DNA of 29,189 nt from Saksenaea vasiformis B4078 (Eukaryota > Mucoromycota > Mucoromycetes > Mucorales > Saksenaeaceae). A program made the position numbers and the translations under genes. Of the stretch, positions 1-10,318 are shown one piece after another. Each line of letters starts with the position of its first letter. The first letter of the stretch is position 1. The stretch is from the NCBI GenBank assembly GCA_000697055.1, contig JNDT01001830.1, positions 1 through 29,189 of the forward strand. The letters run 5' to 3'. The notes beneath the pieces are model-generated. The model saw only the letters and a program-made list of their open reading frames with translations. It was not told where the DNA came from and ran no database searches.

Positions 1-2040
1 CCACTGCTTTTTGGAACCATTCGGAGGCCTTTGTGTGATCTTGCTCAACTCCTTCACCGTGATAGTAAAGGTATGCGAGACCATTATATGCGTTGCTATT
101 CTCGTGGCCAGCCGCCTTGCTGAACCACTCAAATGCTTTACGGTAATCTGGCTTCACACCGTTGCCGTTCCTATAAGCCAGTCCAAGATTATATTGAGCT
201 TCCGCATGATCTTTGTTGGCTGCTTTATGAAACCATTCGGCTGCTTTGATATGATCCAGCTCGACGCCAGTGCCACATTTGTAAATCGTTCCAAGGGCAC
301 ACTGTGCAGCTGCATGCCCTTCTTTGGCAGCTTTCTCGAACAATTTTACAGCTTCTCTCTCGAATAGTGTGATGGCTGCTCCGACAAACAATCTTGCGTT
401 TTCTTCCTCGACCGACCTTGCGTTTTCTTCCTCGAATGATTTTGTCTTTTCTTCCTCGAACGATTTCGCGGCTTCTTTCCCGAAGAGCTTTAGAGCTTTT
501 TTCACAAACAGCTGTGTGTATCCTTCCTTGAACGATCGTGCTTCTTTTTCGTGGAACGATTTTGCGATCTCCTCCCTGAACAGTTTTAGCGCTTCTTTCA
601 CAAACAGCTTTACAGCTTCCTTCTCGAACAAAGTTATGGCCTCTTTTGCAGACAGGTCTACAGACCTCTTCTCAAACAACTTTACAATCTCTTTCTTGAA
701 TGATTCTAGCCCCCTACTGTCGCTCTTGTTTACACCTATGCCATTTTGGTACATTATGCCAAGGTCATACTGCGCATCTGTATTGCCTTGGTTAGCCGCT
801 TTTTGAAACCATTCTACAGAGCTCATGATATTGGCATCAACTCCTCTTCCGTCTCTGTATGCGACCGCAAGGTTATACTGGGCGTTGGCGTCCTCGTGCT
901 TGATAGCATTTAAAAACCACTCACAGGCGCTGATGTGATCTTTATCGACGCCATAACCTTTTGCGTACATGATCCAGAGTCGGTATTGTGCAGCTAGGTC
1001 ATTAGAAAAAGCTGTTTTCTTGTATATACTCAATACTTTTTCGCTGCTATGATGGATATAATCTGTTTTAGAGCCGAACTTGGGTATCGCAAAACGCTTC
1101 TGAGTGATTGTCTTAAAAGTGTCCTGCACGTTTTTTCTCAAAGGTCCCGGTAAAAGGTAGTACGTCGGGGAGAGCTGCTTAAATTGGATGATTACTGGAT
1201 TTGTTGCAACTGAGGATATCCATTGCTCGATATCGGGCTTTACGAGAGTTGGTCTAGAGCGGTCATACCGATGATGCAAAAGCTCTTTGTCACCACCTAA
1301 GGGCATCATATTTATCTGTATGCGAACTTCTACTGCTTCGTACTAGCTTACCTACAACTTTGTAAGGGCGGCCCTTGCGAATTGCTTCTTTTAAGAGGAA
1401 TGCAATTTTTTCCTTTGTACTCTTTGATCTATAGTCTCGACTTAAACTGGCAGTAGCTTCTGGTTTCCCGATGTATTCAATCGTTATTCTTCCTCCTATA
1501 GTAATCAGTGAGTTTAGCCTCTTCACTAGCAGAAATCCTACCGAGTATTATCTTTTCAGGATAGAAATGTCCAAATTTTTTAAATACTCTTTCGATCGCT
1601 TCGTATCCTTGTTCGCCGGGACGTTCAAGTGCTACTCTGACATCGCTTATGAAAGATATGCTCGCACGGATATTATCAAGACAAAGCTAACGCACTGATA
1701 AGCTCCTTGAATGCGTAGAACGGTATTACCTCATAGCATGGAATATATATGATTAACTTATGTGTTCTGCTTTCAGTAACTTGTGAGTTAGATTGCTGTT
1801 CCTCATGCACAGATAGTTGAGGAATTAGATGGGGTCGAAAAACGTCGTCAAGTATTTCACTGAGATCCGGATCCATTTTGTTCGCGTGTGCAGCTTCAGC
1901 ATACTCAGTGTATAGGCTTGTTTTACGGGAAAAGCATCTAGAAATAGGTTCCAACTCCTGATTCTGCGCAGGATCTTTTCCTTTTCCATATTCAATGTTG
2001 TCCAGCTTAAGCGGGAAATCCGTAGCCAGTTGTCCATCAA
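1..2040 (-). CDS. MACPF-like module 2 fused to Sel1-like repeats (no clear start, 3' end off window)
   Basis: I read four exons: about 2040-1730, 1686-1542, 1495-1352 and 1296 to beyond base 1. The introns 1729-1687, 1541-1496 and 1351-1297 have GT-AG ends and keep the frame. The first three exons resemble the C-terminal two thirds of a MACPF domain, with a helix ending in FGHFYPEKIILG, a GGRI strand, a VVGGDKELL turn and a W-x2-SV-x3-P-x-II motif. The last exon gives about 430 residues. It has Sel1/TPR-like repeats (AxWFxKAA, AQYNLGxxYxxGxGV) on both sides of a Lys/Glu-rich repeat insert. MACPF proteins insert into membranes, and Sel1 repeats are helical protein-binding scaffolds; the fusion is seen here, its role is not known. 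No in-frame ATG precedes the module, so it is either an unstarted duplicate or the continuation of the upstream gene. Confidence is high for Sel1, good for MACPF and low for the 5' end. Confidence 0.7.
397..492 (-). repeat. 24-bp coding tandem repeat inside the Sel1 region
   Basis: Four consecutive 24-bp units start at 397, 421, 445 and 469; the first three share a TTTTCTTCCTCGA core. On the minus strand each encodes eight residues of the type KSFEEExx. The flanks, about 324-720, continue as looser 8-9-residue units of the form xxKLFxKEA. The block seems to be an expansion of the last helix of a Sel1 repeat (WFxKAA) and separates two sets of normal Sel1 units. Confidence 0.75.
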
Positions 2041-4134
2041 TTAATATCCCTCTATTCCAATGATTTGCCAGTGCATTGGATATTTCTGGCAGCGAAAATC
2101 GGGATATGGCTCTTCCACAAGTCTCAACGCGCCAGCAACAGCTTCGGCTATTGCGGTTACGAACTTGACTTGCGCATATGACAGAGGTGCAGGCAGTGGA
2201 CAACAGTGGATTTACAACCTTTTGCATGTCGACTGCCATATCGTATAAGAACTGTTGTGGAGCCACACACAAATATACAAACCGAGGATTGCCTCTGACC
2301 TCAACAGTAGCCTGTAATACTATATCATCACCAACAGAGACGTAATCATTGTCCATATTCTTAAATGATGGATCCACGCGACGTGCATAGCTCTGCTGGC
2401 GTCTCTCTAAAAGATTCTCTTCCGAGATATGCCGAATGATCGTCCTAATTGTTTGTGACGATAAGACTGCTGATACACATATACATATATCACATCGTGA
2501 CTTACCATTCCTGGATATACTCTGATGATAACTGGGATGCTGTAACGATAAAGTATTCCTCTTCTTTAAACCGAAGGTTTTCACTCGAGCGGAACGTTGA
2601 TGGCGATAGTGAGATGAACTTTTCCACTTGACCGTCCAACTGGTAATCAGATGCAAGGTGCGTTAACTGCACATGAACCGTATCTCCATATCTTATATGG
2701 CGATAGTTGTAGTCTCCATTCTTTGCAAGAAATCTAACTGTAGCTGGATGTACACGATCTTCATACATGTCTTTCGTGATCTCATTGGGATTTACGTAAC
2801 ACAATATTTGGTCTATAGTCAAAACAAAGCTTCGATGGTCAAACAATAAGACACAACTGGCGTCCACTCACCATCATCTTTCTTCTGATGTTGCTCTTTA
2901 GGAACAGTGGACAGTTGATAAGGGAACCCCCATAAACGTGGAGTGCATTGGCTCGTACTTAGATTGTTCGCAACGAGTTCGATTGGGTAATTATAAAAGA
3001 TATAGTTGTCGTTCATGATTTTCCAGGTGTAGATTTCTTTTACTTGTAGACGCTGTTTGTCTTCTAGGACCTCGTACAATGGTTTCATATCCTTAAACTG
3101 GATGATATGTGGTTTTGATAGGACGCTCTCTCGCCAGCTTTGAAACCCGCTCTGCGATAGCATTTCCGGGGCTCCGCCTGATGTATTACATATAAGCCAT
3201 CCATATATTCCAATGGTGGTAGTATTTCGCGGTACCTTTAACCTCCCAATATCTGTCTTTTTCTTTTGCCTTGGCAATATTCGACATTATAACGTCGCTG
3301 GAGAAGGTTTCCTCGCTGTGTAATCTACTTTCTTTTATGCGTCGTGGCCCCAGATGTGCCTGTTGCTCACAAACAATTCTACCACCTTGATGGATGTTAT
3401 TATCTGCATTTGACTACCCAGAATCCCTGCGTACCCAATAAAATTCTAGATGGGTAATAGTATCCAAACCGGTGAGACACAAATTGCAGTTGAAGATACT
3501 TCTCCTCATTGGTATCCGCCTCTAAAGCATGTTGAACGGCATCGTTGAATTTTCCATTTCCTACCACAGATCCTGGTGGAAGTCTCATCTAACATATTGT
3601 TACATATGTTTCTTCATAAAAACACTGTTGCCTCACATACTTCTGCACAGGAAACGTAAGCCACAAGATACTCTGAGGTTTTTGGGTGGTCATGAGTTAG
3701 TGAGCGAAAACTAGCATTTGCACCAGCGTCATATGCAAACGTCGTTGGAAAAGTCTCGTAAAAGTCGCAGTCAAGAAGTAACTCATTTGCAACGTTGTCT
3801 TCGTTCATAGTCTTGGTACACACATGCTCTTGAAGCATGTCGTTTAAAGGATATTCCTTTATCAAGTTATAAACGTCCTTTATGCCATACGTGAACTCCA
3901 AAGCTGGCTCTTCAGCCATATTTCCACCGTAATCGACACCACGTGTGCATCGCTGGATGATTTCATCGTTTTCATCAAGTGAAGAAGGCAGAGCGTGCTC
4001 CTTAAAAACATGAAAGTCTTACATAACCGTGCAGAGGATGCTGATATAATACCTTTACGGATAAAATTCCCCATTCCTTGCAATAATCCATAGTAAGACA
4101 AAGACAAAAAGAAAAGGGCAAAGAAAGACTTCAT
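2041..4134 (-). CDS. Secreted MACPF-like protein with beta-trefoil/MIR-like C-terminal region
   Basis: The model has eight exons: 4134-4059, 4017-3641, 3588-3435, 3385-3236, 3177-2872, 2812-2506, 2444-2219 and 2163-2041 (TAA). All introns are GT-AG and every phase matches, giving about 572 residues. The first intron is the least certain, with donor 4058 or 4052. The N-terminus is a hydrophobic signal-peptide-like stretch (MKSFFALFFLSL). MACPF marks in order are an F-rich strand near 3750, the helix FNDAVQHAL, the LLG/GRI strand across an intron, a GGAPEML turn and a W-x2-SV-x3-P-x-II motif. After it come two units resembling MIR/beta-trefoil strands (IRYGDTVHVQL and YVSVGDDIVLQ). The family forms or mimics oligomeric membrane pores in defence, attack or development; which applies here is unknown. 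If intron 2218-2164 is retained, the frame stays open into the next module. Confidence 0.65.
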
Positions 4135-5670
4135 TCGTCTGTCAACGCTCTCCGTTCTTAAGCTCGGGTCCGCGCGTTCCGAATTCTAATAAAGTTCATG
4201 CTACAACACGTCTGTGTTCACGATACAGAGTTAAGATTACCTATCGGCAGAACACAAGTGAACGAATGGCGTTTACCACATTACTTAAAGGAAATATCTA
4301 TTTCTACAATAAACATTTCCATACAGAACTATGGAACTACTTGTCTTAGAGACTTTGTTTGTTTTCAAAAAAGTACGTTCCGGAAGATATGTCGAGAGTG
4401 TCATGGAAACGCGGTGTCACGTAACAAAAAAGCAAGGATCCATAATAGGGGTTGCGTATATGGAACCGGTGCAAAGCCTTCAGGAGCCACAACCTTGCAA
4501 GCCATCTCGACACTAAATGCTACAAGGGATATCTCGCAAACAGATCGTGATGAATGATCACCTGGATCACTACCGGCACCCTTGTCTTGATACATTTGCG
4601 ACTTGTCCAAGTATTATTTTGCTTTTGACACCGCACCAACCTCACACTTTGGAGACGAGTCTTTACGCAGAGAAGTAAACAGTTTTACTTTGAGAGGTGT
4701 ACACCTTTGCATGAACTCAAATCTATACAGAGCATGATAAAGACTCATCCAATAAGTAGCATGATGCAAACAGCCTCGAAGTTACCCCACTATTCCTAAT
4801 ATCTAGCACACGTCTAAGCATAATATGATATAGAATGGCTAGCGCATTTGACCGAATTATTTTCTTCCAGATTTGGAAGCCAATTACAAAGGAACAAGAC
4901 CAATAATGTTCATGCGTTTTGCTCATTTTCTTCACTGTGCTTTTATCCATCCACAACCTCTCGCTATGCATCGTTTTGATACGCCTCAGTGGTCTGTACC
5001 ACTAAAGCGCATTTGAGCAATATTATATATACGTCTACTGTTGTGCTTCCCTGCGCCTCGTTCTTCAGTTTTCTCTTTTATGCTAGGTTTTCCTCGGAGG
5101 CAAATCCTGGACCTGGCACGACCTTTAAAGTGCCACTGTTTGCAGAAACATTCGGCTTCGGATATGCAGCTGCCATCCAATGTTTTCGGCATTCGTTCCA
5201 GATGTCCGCCTCTGTTACTCCCCCGGTCACTATGAAAACTCAAGAGAACCCATTGCTGCCTAAATCAAAGCAACCTATGACAGATGCCGTATAGGTACCA
5301 AGCCTAGGAGATATCATTCTTGGTAACACAACTATCCTCTATGCTTACTGTTTAGGAAGATACCGCAACGTAGTTCCCATATAAGACATGGATACTTCAC
5401 CAACGAGTAGGCTGGGTAGAGCTAGTTTCGCGCAGCCACGAAATGCGTGTTAGGTCATGCGGATGTTTTCTAAGAGTCCTTCTTGGATGGAGCTTTTCGA
5501 TGAATGACAGCGATGACCTGCGATAAACAGAATCCTGGATCATCGTTACACGACCATAGGGCTGCACCAGATATTCACCCAGGAACCGTTTGATTTGATC
5601 AACAAATAGAAAGTACGTGCTAGGTCATTTCTCGGAGAAAACAAGCTGATAAAAGGAGGACCAACATACT
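4135..5670. other. Intergenic, no convincing gene
   Basis: Upstream flank of the MACPF-like gene. It holds only short open frames on both strands with no recognisable motif, no clear intron structure and no start context. I see no tRNA and no obvious repeat. Old transposon debris is possible, because a coding relic begins directly to the right. Confidence 0.5.
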
Positions 5671-6530
5671 ATGGTTAACAGAGAGTGCAATAACCAAAGG
5701 GTAGGTGTGTCTATGTGTGGCTCGGATAAGCCGGGTGAAATCGTACAATGTTTCGTCGATATGACGATCAGCCGCTGTCCTTTTAGTCTCCGCTATTCCT
5801 TTTCAAACAAAAGCATTGTGAAGAAGTCCATTTTTGTACCCATGATGAAGTTAGGTAGATGCTTCAGTTTGGCAATAGGTTACGTTCCTGATGTATTTAG
5901 GAAAAGCAAAGGTGCCACTGATGATTTTCATGGTATGATGATAAAAAAGAAAATTGTGGCCTCAGAATGGATTTTAAACATACCAAATCAATGATGGCAC
6001 TCTAGGGAGAGGCTGAGTTACGCTTTTTTTAGACAAAATCCGGATGCGCCGATTAAAGATCATGCTAAACCAGAAAAGATGAAGGAACTTGAGGGACAAT
6101 GCCTAAGATCTATGAGTCTAGACCTGGATCAAGAGATTGCATAGGCAACCGTGGTCCTGGAGAAGGGGAAGGATACCAGGATGAATCTAAGCCCCCAGAA
6201 TCTCGGCACGCTGCCTATTGTAGGCTTTGGAGTGCACTCAGTAAAATCTCTGTCTCTTTTTTTTTTTTCAGATCAAGAAGCAGGAGAAACAAAGCTGGGA
6301 AATTTTTATTCATACAGTTGCAAGGCGTTGACGAGTGCGGTTATGCACAAGACACCTTCTCCAGCCATCAGAGGCACATGTATAATGATGGCTGCTCGAT
6401 TCATGTGAGCGGGTCAAGAGGATCATCACAAAGATGGATAACATTAGCGATTACTCATGAGTTGATAATAAGGTGGTCTTCATACAGTACGGTAGTTTCT
6501 CAACATGAGAATTCTTGGGATTTGCACTGA
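5671..6530 (+). pseudogene. Decayed transposon-type coding relic
   Basis: One frame (the frame of position 5671) reads as protein-like sequence up to 6408 with in-frame stops at 5992-5994 and near 6139, so it cannot be an intact gene. The segment after the second stop contains MNLSPQNLGTLPIVGFG. From memory this resembles a conserved block just before the catalytic and zinc-ribbon end of multicopy Mucorales transposon proteins that I take to be TnpB/Fanzor-like. A further piece with a VDE motif near 6325 lies in another frame, suggesting a frameshift. The family call is inference from a remembered pattern; the presence of a broken reading frame is seen directly. Confidence 0.4.
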
Positions 6531-6680
6531 AAGTGAAATTTCGAGTATATTTAGAATGACAAAGGCTGGGTTCCTGGGTTGAATGACCTAACGAATGAAA
6601 ATGGAAAACATATTGCAAAGGTAACACAAGAATTATTTTTACTTTGAAAAAAAAAAACTCTGATTGTGTGAGTGAAAATG

Positions 6681-6779
6681 TATGTGTGCGTGCGTGAGTG
6701 TGTGTGTGTGTGTGTCTTATATGTGCGCGTGTGTGTGTGTGGCTGTCGATCTCTTTTCTCTCTCTCTCTCTCTCTCTCT
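6681..6779. repeat. (TG)n then (TC)n microsatellite
   Basis: Two interrupted TG runs are followed by an 18-20 bp TC run, then a long pyrimidine-rich tract up to 6900. The tract ends just before the RhoGAP start and probably forms part of its promoter and 5' leader. Confidence 0.9.
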
Positions 6780-6913
6780 TCTTTTTTATTTTTATTTTCT
6801 CAACTCCCACACAACTTCACGTTTTTCCTTTTTCTTTTTTTTTTCTCTTCCTCGTTTCTTCTCCTTTTCCTTTTTACTCTCTTTTCTCTTTTTTCTTATA
6901 AACCTTATCTGTG

Positions 6914-8210
6914 ATGGAAGTTAACCAACTAAAAGATCCAAAAGATGCTTCCTTTAAAAGTTGGTGGAAAAGAGTAACCCATCCCAAACAATCACATCCT
7001 CAAAAACAAGGTATTCTTTCCTTTCTTACATAAAGGGAATAGTAGTAGTTTATATACTTCTTCTTTCATAGATAATACGCAAGTGTTTGGTGTACCTTTG
7101 GAAGAAAGTGTTCGATGTGCACGTGCTGCCATTGCTTATGTTGATAACGATGTACAATATGTGGGTTTCATTCCTATCATTGTCGCTAAATGTGGCTCAT
7201 TTCTAAAAGATCAAGGTAAGAAGAGGAGGAAGAAGAAGAAGAAGAAGAAGAATGAGGGAAAATAATAAAACGCTTTCTATTTTTACTTTAGGTCTATATA
7301 CGGAGGGTGTGTTTCGCATGAGTGGCAGGTAAAAAAAAAAAGAAAAGAAAAGAAAAACGCTCGGAAAGCCATGCGGTATCAAGTTGTTTACAAAATTATC
7401 TGTTTATTTTAGTGCGAAACGAATAGGTCAGCTTCAACAAATTTTCAACACAGCTCCAGATTATGGACGACAATTGGATTGGAAAGGTTATTCCGTACAC
7501 GATACCGCAAATGTACTTCGACGATTTTTAAATTATCTACCTGAACCTGTCATTGTTCATCGATTATATCAACCTTTTCGAGATGTCATTGGTAAGAGGA
7601 TTAAAAGAAAGAGGGAAGAGGACACACCATCTGATGATAGTGGGATTTAGTATCAAACTCGGGTGAAAAAGAGAAGGTCATGTCGTATCAACTGTTGATT
7701 GAACAGTTACCGCAGCATCATCAGTACCTGTTATTCTATTTGTTGGATTTACTTTCACTTTTCAGTCAAAGTGGACATATCACCAAGATGGATACCTTTA
7801 ACCTTGCTTCTGTTTTTACGCCTGGCATGTTACTCGATCCCGAACACTCTATGAATCCTGCCCATTATAAGCTATCTCAAAAAGTCGTGCAGTTTCTGAT
7901 TGAACATCAGCATTGCTTCAAGATGCCGAAATCCTCATGGTTCACCATTCCCACGCTTGGCGACAGTGCGCTTGTTCCTGCTCTCGAGACATATGCTCAA
8001 CCGACAAAAGTTGCACCATTACCGCCAACGCCACTTGATGTTTCACATGCTAAAAACAAACAAATTACCAGCAGCGCAACCTCCCTTCACCGCGCAAAGA
8101 CTGCTCCTTCCAAACGGTCACGGTATGGTGCAAATGATCCATTACAAGTCGTTCGGTTAAACAAAGCCTTCACAACGTATGGAAATCCCTTACCTCCTCC
8201 ACCGAAATAA
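6914..8210 (+). CDS. RhoGAP domain protein, Sac7/Bag7 type
   Basis: Exons are 6914-7010, 7072-7215, 7292-7328, 7413-7591 and 7651-8210, with GT-AG introns and consistent phases, giving 338 residues. A RhoGAP domain fills most of the protein. It opens with FGVPLEESVRCA and IPIIVAKCGSFL, carries the catalytic arginine finger in EGVFRMSGS, and continues with VHDTANVLRRFLNYLPEPVI and the helix LLFYLLDLLSLFSQ. The opening FGVPLEES is typical of the fungal Sac7/Bag7 group, which switches off Rho1-like GTPases and so tunes wall synthesis and actin organisation. About 30 residues precede the domain and a Ser/Pro-rich tail of some 100 residues follows it; I see no other domain. The third exon is only 37 bp but carries the arginine finger, so its splicing is essential. 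Intron 7216-7291 contains a GAA run. Confidence 0.93.
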
Positions 8211-8345
8211 CCCTGTTTTTTTATTTTATTCTTTTTCTCTTTTCCTTTTTTTCTTTTTCTTTCTTCTTCTTTATGTAATTATTCTGTATTTTATCGCATT
8301 TGCTGTGCATTTGCATTACTGTTTATTGAACAACTTTTTACGTTA

Positions 8346-8490
8346 CTCTAAATAAACTATGCGTCCATGAAGAACCGAGTTGGCGCTAAGGAAATAATTG
8401 AATATGCGGTCATTAGTTCACGAGTTGGCGATAAAATAATACTGTACTTACATTAACTTGGTCCTCAGATGGACGCATAATTTATTGGAG
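8346..8490. mobile_element. MITE-like inverted-repeat element
   Basis: The left arm, starting CTCTAAATAAACTATGCGTC at 8346, is matched by the reverse complement of the right arm ending at 8490. An 18-base core (8351-8368 against 8469-8486) differs at one position, and weaker pairing continues inward to about 35-40 bases per arm. The word GAGTTGGCG occurs twice inside (8377 and 8422). There is no coding capacity. The left arm carries AATAAA 140 bp after the RhoGAP stop, so it may serve as that gene's polyadenylation signal. I could not make out a target-site duplication, so a bidirectional terminator is an alternative reading. Confidence 0.55.
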
Positions 8491-8534
8491 CAGCATAAAA
8501 AAAATTGTTCACGGTTAGTAAATGGAAGATCCTT

Positions 8535-8815
8535 TGATGTCATTTTACCTACGCCGAAGGTAATCAGGCCTACAGGCCTGGGCCAAACCCGCATCTAGGT
8601 CCGGTGGGGCCAGCATGGAGGGGATTCTGGCGACGGTGGCCAGCGATAAGTTTGTACGCCGTGCAAAGGACTTGACGCGATACAACGTCTAGCGAAGTTC
8701 TGTTGTGGAAGTTGGATAAGGCAGCGTGCGGTGATGCTTGCTTACCTGTTGGTGAACAAGGAGCTACACCACAGCCAGGACGGTTAGGGACAGAGGTCAT
8801 GCAGGCTAAGCGATA
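8535..8815. other. GC-rich island of unknown nature
   Basis: This stretch is clearly richer in G and C than its flanks and has short palindromes such as CAGGCCTACAGGCCTG. A minus-strand open frame of 93 codons crosses it but shows no family motif. The word GACAGAGGTCATGCA at 8789-8803 returns inverted at 9374-9388. A structured RNA or an old insertion are both possible; I could not match it to U1, U2, SRP, RNase P or rRNA. Confidence 0.4.
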
Positions 8816-8960
8816 GACAAAAAGAAAACATGAATAAATGTGTATGTACATAAATTGACATCCTTACCGGGGATGTTAGAGAGAACAGAGCCAAAAAAAA
8901 AAAAAAGGAAATTCGTGCGTTCCTTTTAAGTATGGATTATTTTGGTTGGAACCTGTGCTT

Positions 8961-9140
8961 ACTTTGAAACATTTTTACTGCTTTGCGATGGAATACTGGG
9001 AAATCCATCACTGAAGTACCTCAATGCAAAAAACTATTTTTTTTTTTCAACGGGACATTTTCCTTAACTTGAGACATCTTTACTGCTTTCCGCAAGGATG
9101 CCGGAAAACTCATCACTGAAGCCCATTAACGCGAAAATGA
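8961..9140. repeat. Degenerate tandem duplication, period about 106 bp
   Basis: The segment from 8961 (ACTTTGAAACATTTTTACTG) recurs from about 9067 (ACTTGAGACATCTTTACTG). Both copies go on with a CTGCTTT block, a CATCACTGAAG block and a final A-rich part. They differ at many positions and by small indels, so the duplication is old. Confidence 0.6.
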
Positions 9141-9958
9141 GGTTACCCAGAGTGCGAACTATTCCTTGGATTGACGCAAAATAAACCACTTCTTACCGCA
9201 AAGACGCATCACTTTCCAGCGCTAAATTTATTCAACTTGCAACGTAGAAGGACATATAGCTGACGCAAACGCTTATTCTAAACACATTATTCATAGGTTG
9301 AAAGACAAAAACACAAAAAATATTGGATTTTGCGTCTATTTTACAATTAGGACACCAATGCTTAATCCACAGGTGCATGACCTCTGTCAGGGACTGCCTT
9401 GAGAATTCATGTGTAACATTGATTCATATTGCCACACTTCGCAATAGATCGCCCAGAGTCTGTATCGCTTCATGGCGTCTGCAGTCGTTAAAGACTCAAG
9501 CAGATTGTGTATGGTCACGCTGTTTCGGAGGATAAAATGACACCCGGGACGCTCAATCTTCTTCTTTTTTTTTCCCACTGTGCAAACCCTGACTCTTTCA
9601 TGGGATGGAGGGTTGTAGGCAACAGTGTATGCTAGATCCATACTCAGCTAACTGCGGGGGGATGTGCGTATAAATCATATACTTTCTTAGAATATACTGC
9701 ATGAATTGCGAAGAGTTAAAGGGACTTCTAACCAATAATGACTAAATGAACCAGAAAAAGTCAAGGGATCTATGTACGTGCGTTTGCAAAAAAAGAAAAA
9801 AAGGAGATCAAAAAGGCAAAAAAGTAAAGATAAAAAGCAAGGGGCAACTTGCCGCTATGTCGATTGCCGACGTCACGAATTTTTATTATTTTTTTCCCGA
9901 CTGTTGAAAAGGATAGGGTACCCTTTTCCTCCTTGTCTAAACGATAAATTCAATTGCA
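9141..9958. other. Intergenic upstream of QCR10
   Basis: No coding signal. It contains the inverted copy of the 15-base word shared with the GC-rich island (9374-9388) and a purine-rich A/AAG stretch at 9786-9840. A GACGTCA CRE-like core lies near 9870 and an AAAAGG...CCTTTT palindrome near 9907-9929, both in the likely QCR10 promoter. Confidence 0.5.
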
Positions 9959-10274
9959 ATGCCTGTCGCCAAGATCGTCTCCACCCCCCACTTCCGTTTC
10001 GTCACTCCCGAGAAACTCATTCGCAGGTACGATGGAATGAATGAAAAGAACGACATGAAGGCCTATGGTCGAGGCTTCTTAATGAACATGCTTTCTAAAC
10101 TGTACGTTTTTTGCCCTTTGTAGCGCGCCTACTTTGGCCACGTGGGGAGCTGCAGCTGGCGTTGCTGTTGCCTTGTTTGGTTCGGACGTGCCATTGGTCA
10201 AGCAGGATGTTTTGAGCAAGATTCCTTTTGCCGGCAGCTACTGGGCCGTTCCTTCAGCCAATGACGAAGAGTAA
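9959..10274 (+). CDS. QCR10: Cytochrome b-c1 complex subunit 10
   Basis: There are two exons, 9959-10026 and 10124-10274. The intron 10027-10123 has a GTACG donor and a TTTGTAG acceptor, and the product is 72 residues. Qcr10 is a small single-pass accessory subunit of ubiquinol-cytochrome c reductase (complex III) in the inner mitochondrial membrane. Visible marks are a basic N-terminal stretch, then APTLATWGAAAGVAVALFG (the membrane helix with the family's L-x-WG motif), then VPLVKQDVLSKIPFAGSYW, which matches the conserved V-x-QD-x-LxKIP-x-G tail. Length agrees with fungal homologues of about 70-90 residues. The start is the only ATG that gives the conserved frame. AATAAA lies 45 bp after the stop. 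Confidence 0.88.
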
Positions 10275-10318
10275 AAACGATCGCAGACATTTTTAGATGT
10301 ACAAAGAAAAGAAAAAAA

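Noticed and set aside
11..806. Plus-strand open frames across the Sel1 region
   Set aside because: They are antisense shadows; the minus-strand frame gives clear Sel1 repeats.
1290..1526. Apparent frameshift between KVVG and GGDKELL in MACPF module 2
   Set aside because: A normal intron (GTAAGC donor at 1351, TTAG acceptor at 1297) restores the frame and matches the intron at the same place in module 1.
4198..4610. Overlapping short frames on both strands upstream of the MACPF gene
   Set aside because: No motif, no start context and unlikely residue composition.
4986..5294. Open frames on both strands near 5.0-5.3 kb
   Set aside because: They overlap each other antisense and neither resembles a known family.
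6672..6924. Three Ser/Phe/Leu-rich plus-strand frames
   Set aside because: Translation of TG/TC microsatellites and T-rich promoter sequence.
8570..8851. 93-codon minus-strand frame in the GC-rich island
   Set aside because: No recognisable domain; long frames arise easily in GC-rich sequence where stops are rarer.
8740..8860. CTTACCTG resembling the 5' end of U1 snRNA
   Set aside because: No U1-70K loop, Sm site or stem arrangement follows.
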